From Hydractinia symbiolongicarpus (taxonomy: Eukaryota; Cnidaria; Hydrozoa; Anthoathecata; Hydractiniidae), in the NCBI RefSeq assembly GCF_029227915.1, contig NC_079887.1, forward strand, positions 26,349,650 to 26,413,649: a DNA stretch of 64,000 bases. Direction: 5' to 3'. Position numbers and translations under genes: made by a program. Positions 62,180 through 64,000 of this stretch are shown here, one piece after another. How positions within the stretch are numbered: position 1 is the first letter of the stretch; each line of letters starts with the position of its first letter. The notes beneath the pieces are model-generated. The model was not told the origin of the DNA and did not search any database. It was given only the letters and a program-made list of their open reading frames with translations.

Positions 62180-62987
62180 GAAATGAGTTTACTCCCTGGG
62201 TACTTTCTTTGTATACTTTTGACTATACGGGCCGAGTCCGGGATTTAGGGAAATCGCAGGTTTTCGTTTGCCGGCGATTAAACTGCTTTTATTCAGCGTC
62301 TCATCAAAAATGAAAACATTTTTGAAAACTACAAGTCTCATGCGTTTTAGTGGTGAAAAAATAATTTAAAAAATCGTTCGGAAAATGAGTTTACTCCCTG
62401 GGTACTTTCTTTGTATACTTTTGACTATACGGGCCAAGCCGGGATTTACGGGAAATCGCGGGTTTTCGTTTGCCGGCGATTAAACTTCTTTTATTCAGCG
62501 TCTCATCAAAAATGAAAACATTTTTAAAAACTACAAGTCTCATGCGTTTTAGTGGTGAAAATATAATTTTAAAAATCGTTCTGGAAATGAGTTTACTCCC
62601 TGGGTATTTTCATTGTATACTTTTGACTATACGGGCCGAGTCCGGGATTTAGGGAAATCGCAGGTTTTCGTTTGCCGGCGATTAAACTGCTTTTATTCAG
62701 CGTCTCATCAAAAATGAAAACATTTTTAAAAACTACAAGTCTCATGGGCTTTAGTGGTGAAAAAATAATTTAAAAAATCGTTCTGGAAATGACTTTACTC
62801 ACAGGGTACTTTCTTTGTATACATTCGACTATACGTGCCAAGCCGGGATTTACGGGAAATCGCGGGTTTTCGTTTGCCGGCGATTAAACTTCTTTTATTC
62901 AGCGTCTCATCAAAAATGAAAACATTTTTAAAAACTACAAGTCTGATGCGTTTTAGTGGTGAAAAAATAATTTAAAAAATCGTTCTG
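62180..62987 (+). repeat. 4-mer [A-B-G-C], copy 1 (808 bp)
   Basis: A 62180, B 62382 (CGTTCGGAAAATG), G 62584 (GGGTATTTTCATTG) and C 62786 (GACTTTACTCACAGG, GTGCCAAGCCGGG). The same order ends HOR III copies 2 and 3 (57930 and 60968). Offset from the latter is 1212 because the C1-T pair intervenes. Confidence 0.9.
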
Positions 62988-63795
62988 GAAATGAGTTTAC
63001 TCCCTGGGTACTTTCTTTGTATACTTTTGACTATACGGGCCGAGTCCGGGATTTAGGGAAATCGCAGGTTTTCGTTTGCCGGCGATTAAACTGCTTTTAT
63101 TCAGCGTCTCATCAAAAATGAAAACATTTTTGAAAACTACAAGTCTCATGCGTTTTAGTGGTGAAAAAATAATTTAAAAAATCGTTCGGAAAATGAGTTT
63201 ACTCCCTGGGTACTTTCTTTGTATACTTTTGACTATACGGACCAAGCCGGGATTTACGGGAAATCGCGGGTTTTCGTTTGCCGGCGATTAAACTTCTTTT
63301 ATTCAGCGTCTCATCAAAAATGAAAACATTTTTAAAAACTACAAGTCTCATGCGTTTTAGTGGTGAAAATATAATTTTAAAAATCGTTCTGGAAATGAGT
63401 TTACTCCCTGGGTATTTTCATTGTATACTTTTGACTATACGGGCCGAGTCCGGGATTTAGGGAAATCGCAGGTTTTCGTTTGCCGGCGATTAAACTGCTT
63501 TTATTCAGCGTCTCATCAAAAATGAAAACATTTTTAAAAACTACAAGTCTCATGGGCTTTAGTGGTGAAAAAATAATTTAAAAAATCGTTCTGGAAATGA
63601 CTTTACTCACAGGGTACTTTCTTTGTATACATTCGACTATACGTGCCAAGCCGGGATTTACGGGAAATCGCGGGTTTTCGTTTGCCGGCGATTAAACTTC
63701 TTTTATTCAGCGTCTCATCAAAAATGAAAACATTTTTAAAAACTACAAGTCTGATGCGTTTTAGTGGTGAAAAAATAATTTAAAAAATCGTTCTG
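62988..63795 (+). repeat. 4-mer [A-B-G-C], copy 2 (808 bp)
   Basis: A tandem copy of 62180-62987 sharing GGGTATTTTCATTG and GACTTTACTC, with GGACCAAGCC (near 63239) private. A C1 monomer follows. Confidence 0.9.
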
Positions 63796-63998
63796 GAAAT
63801 GAGTTTACTCACAGGGTACTTTCTTTGTATACATTCGACTATACGGGCCAAGCCCGGGATTTACGGGAAATCGCGGGTTTTCGTTTGCCGGCGATTAAAC
63901 CTCTTTCATTAAGCCTCTCATCAAAAATGAAAACATTTTTAAAAACTACAAGTCTTATGCGTTTTAGTGGTGAAAAAATAATTTAAAAAATCGTTCTG
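63796..63998 (+). repeat. Last complete monomer (C1, 203 bp)
   Basis: It has ACTCACAGG, CATTCGAC and AAGCCTCTCATC like the C1 monomer at 61776, but ends with TCTTATGCGTTTTAG instead of the GCGTTTAGTGG tail, so it is recombinant or precedes a different neighbour. The array runs on past the window. Confidence 0.85.
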
Positions 63999-64000
63999 GA

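Larger units (their letters stand above)
1..64000 (+). repeat. Satellite DNA array, about 202-bp monomer, spans whole window
   Basis: Every stretch of the window is a variant of one monomer of about 202 bp. Landmarks in order are GAAATGAGTTTACT, CTGGGTACTTTCTTTG, TATAC, TTTGACTATACGGGCC, GGGATTTACGGGAAATCGC, TTTTCGTTTGCCGGCGATTA, TTTTATTCAGCGTCTCATC, ATGAAAACATTTTT, ACTACAAGTCTCATGCG and TTTAGTGGTGAAAAAATAA. From 40 to 63998 there are about 316 full copies, mean about 202.4 bp, all in the same direction. G+C is about 37% by hand count of one monomer. I saw no unrelated insertion. The structure matches eukaryotic heterochromatic satellites, which often form centromeres or pericentromeres; the family is not one I recognise. 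Whether this array carries a kinetochore cannot be read from sequence. Confidence 0.98.

Noticed and set aside
1-64000. CRISPR array
   Set aside because: The repeat unit is about 202 bp with no unique spacers between short repeats, and there are no cas genes.
1-64000. 5S rRNA, spliced-leader, snRNA or tRNA gene cluster, which can also have short tandem periods
   Set aside because: I recognised no 5S internal control region, tRNA A/B boxes with a cloverleaf, or spliced-leader donor in the monomer, and there is no split into a conserved gene and a variable spacer.
1-64000. Telomeric or simple-sequence repeat tracts
   Set aside because: No TTAGGG-type or other short tandem array is present. 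A-runs are part of the monomer.
1-64000. Transposon or retroelement insertion
   Set aside because: No interruption of the monomer register longer than a few bases was found; all length changes are small indels or whole monomers.
1-64000. An undescribed multi-gene biological system
   Set aside because: There is no coding content to support one. The notable content is the higher-order satellite structure.

Overview
The whole window is one uninterrupted head-to-tail satellite DNA array. I phased monomers at the conserved GAAATGAG that follows TCGTTCGG or TCGTTCTG. This gives about 316 complete monomers from 40 to 63998, with a 39-base partial monomer at the left end and 2 bases of the next monomer at the right. 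The mean length is about 202.4 bp; most monomers are 200-204 bp, with one recurring 210-bp class. All monomers lie in the same orientation. I found no gene, RNA gene, transposon, telomere repeat, CRISPR array or unique spacer. Both window edges cut through monomers, so the array is longer than the window.

This is the architecture of a eukaryotic pericentromeric or centromeric (or other heterochromatic) satellite: a roughly nucleosome-sized monomer, about 37% G+C by hand count of one consensus-like monomer, rich in short dyads and A-tracts. I do not recognise the family and cannot name the species. CpG is not depleted (about 12 per 202 bp against about 7 expected from composition). That fits a lineage with little germline CpG methylation, such as many invertebrates, or very recent homogenisation. 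This is inference only.

Monomers fall into diagnostic subtypes, used as letters in the entries. A: GAGTCCGGGATTTAGGG with CTGCTTTTATTC. B: CCAAGCCGGGATTTACGGG with CTTCTTTTATTC. C and C1: ACTCACAGG with CATTCGAC, C1 usually with CCTCTTTCATTAAG. C2: CATTTGAC or CATTCGAC with GCCCCGG and AAAACGCGGGATTTC. K (or C''): ACTCTCAGG with GTGCCAAGCCCGGG and GTGAAATAATAA. D: GCGGATTTTCG, CCCATCAAATATG and a GCGTTTAGTGGTAAAA tail. E: CCAAGCCCGGG, often following a D tail. F: GAGTCCAGG with CGCAGG. H: an F relative with GATTTGCGGG. T: GGGTAATTTC. G: TTTTCATTG or TTTCATTG.

Layout: (1) 40 to about 8957, a 19-monomer higher-order repeat (HOR I), whose second copy has lost three monomers. (2) About 8553-20296, a 17-monomer HOR II (3443 bp) with a trimer back-step and a triplicated dimer. 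(3) 19488-23534, short 4-, 3- and 5-mer duplications. (4) 23535-30614, an 8-mer HOR, expanded to 13 in one copy by an internal 5-mer duplication, then a 9-mer with a tandem trimer. (5) 30615-36283, an 8-mer, a 4-mer and a near-perfect 7-mer tandem duplication. (6) 36284-50435, a 23-mer HOR (4650 bp) with an embedded 4-mer present three times and several dimers and 5-mers. (7) 50436-53469, mixed monomers. (8) 53470-61775, HOR III in 11-, 15- and 15-monomer copies. (9) 61776-64000, a 4-mer duplication plus a monomer pair that is otherwise found 30 kb away.

The pieces do not work together as genes. The information here is historical: a readable record of unequal exchange, deletion and local amplification at scales of 2 to 26 monomers. 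All short reading frames are by-products of the monomer; the 202-203 bp period is not a multiple of three. Coordinates were read by eye from anchor motifs. Unit boundaries are a phase choice, not biological edges.
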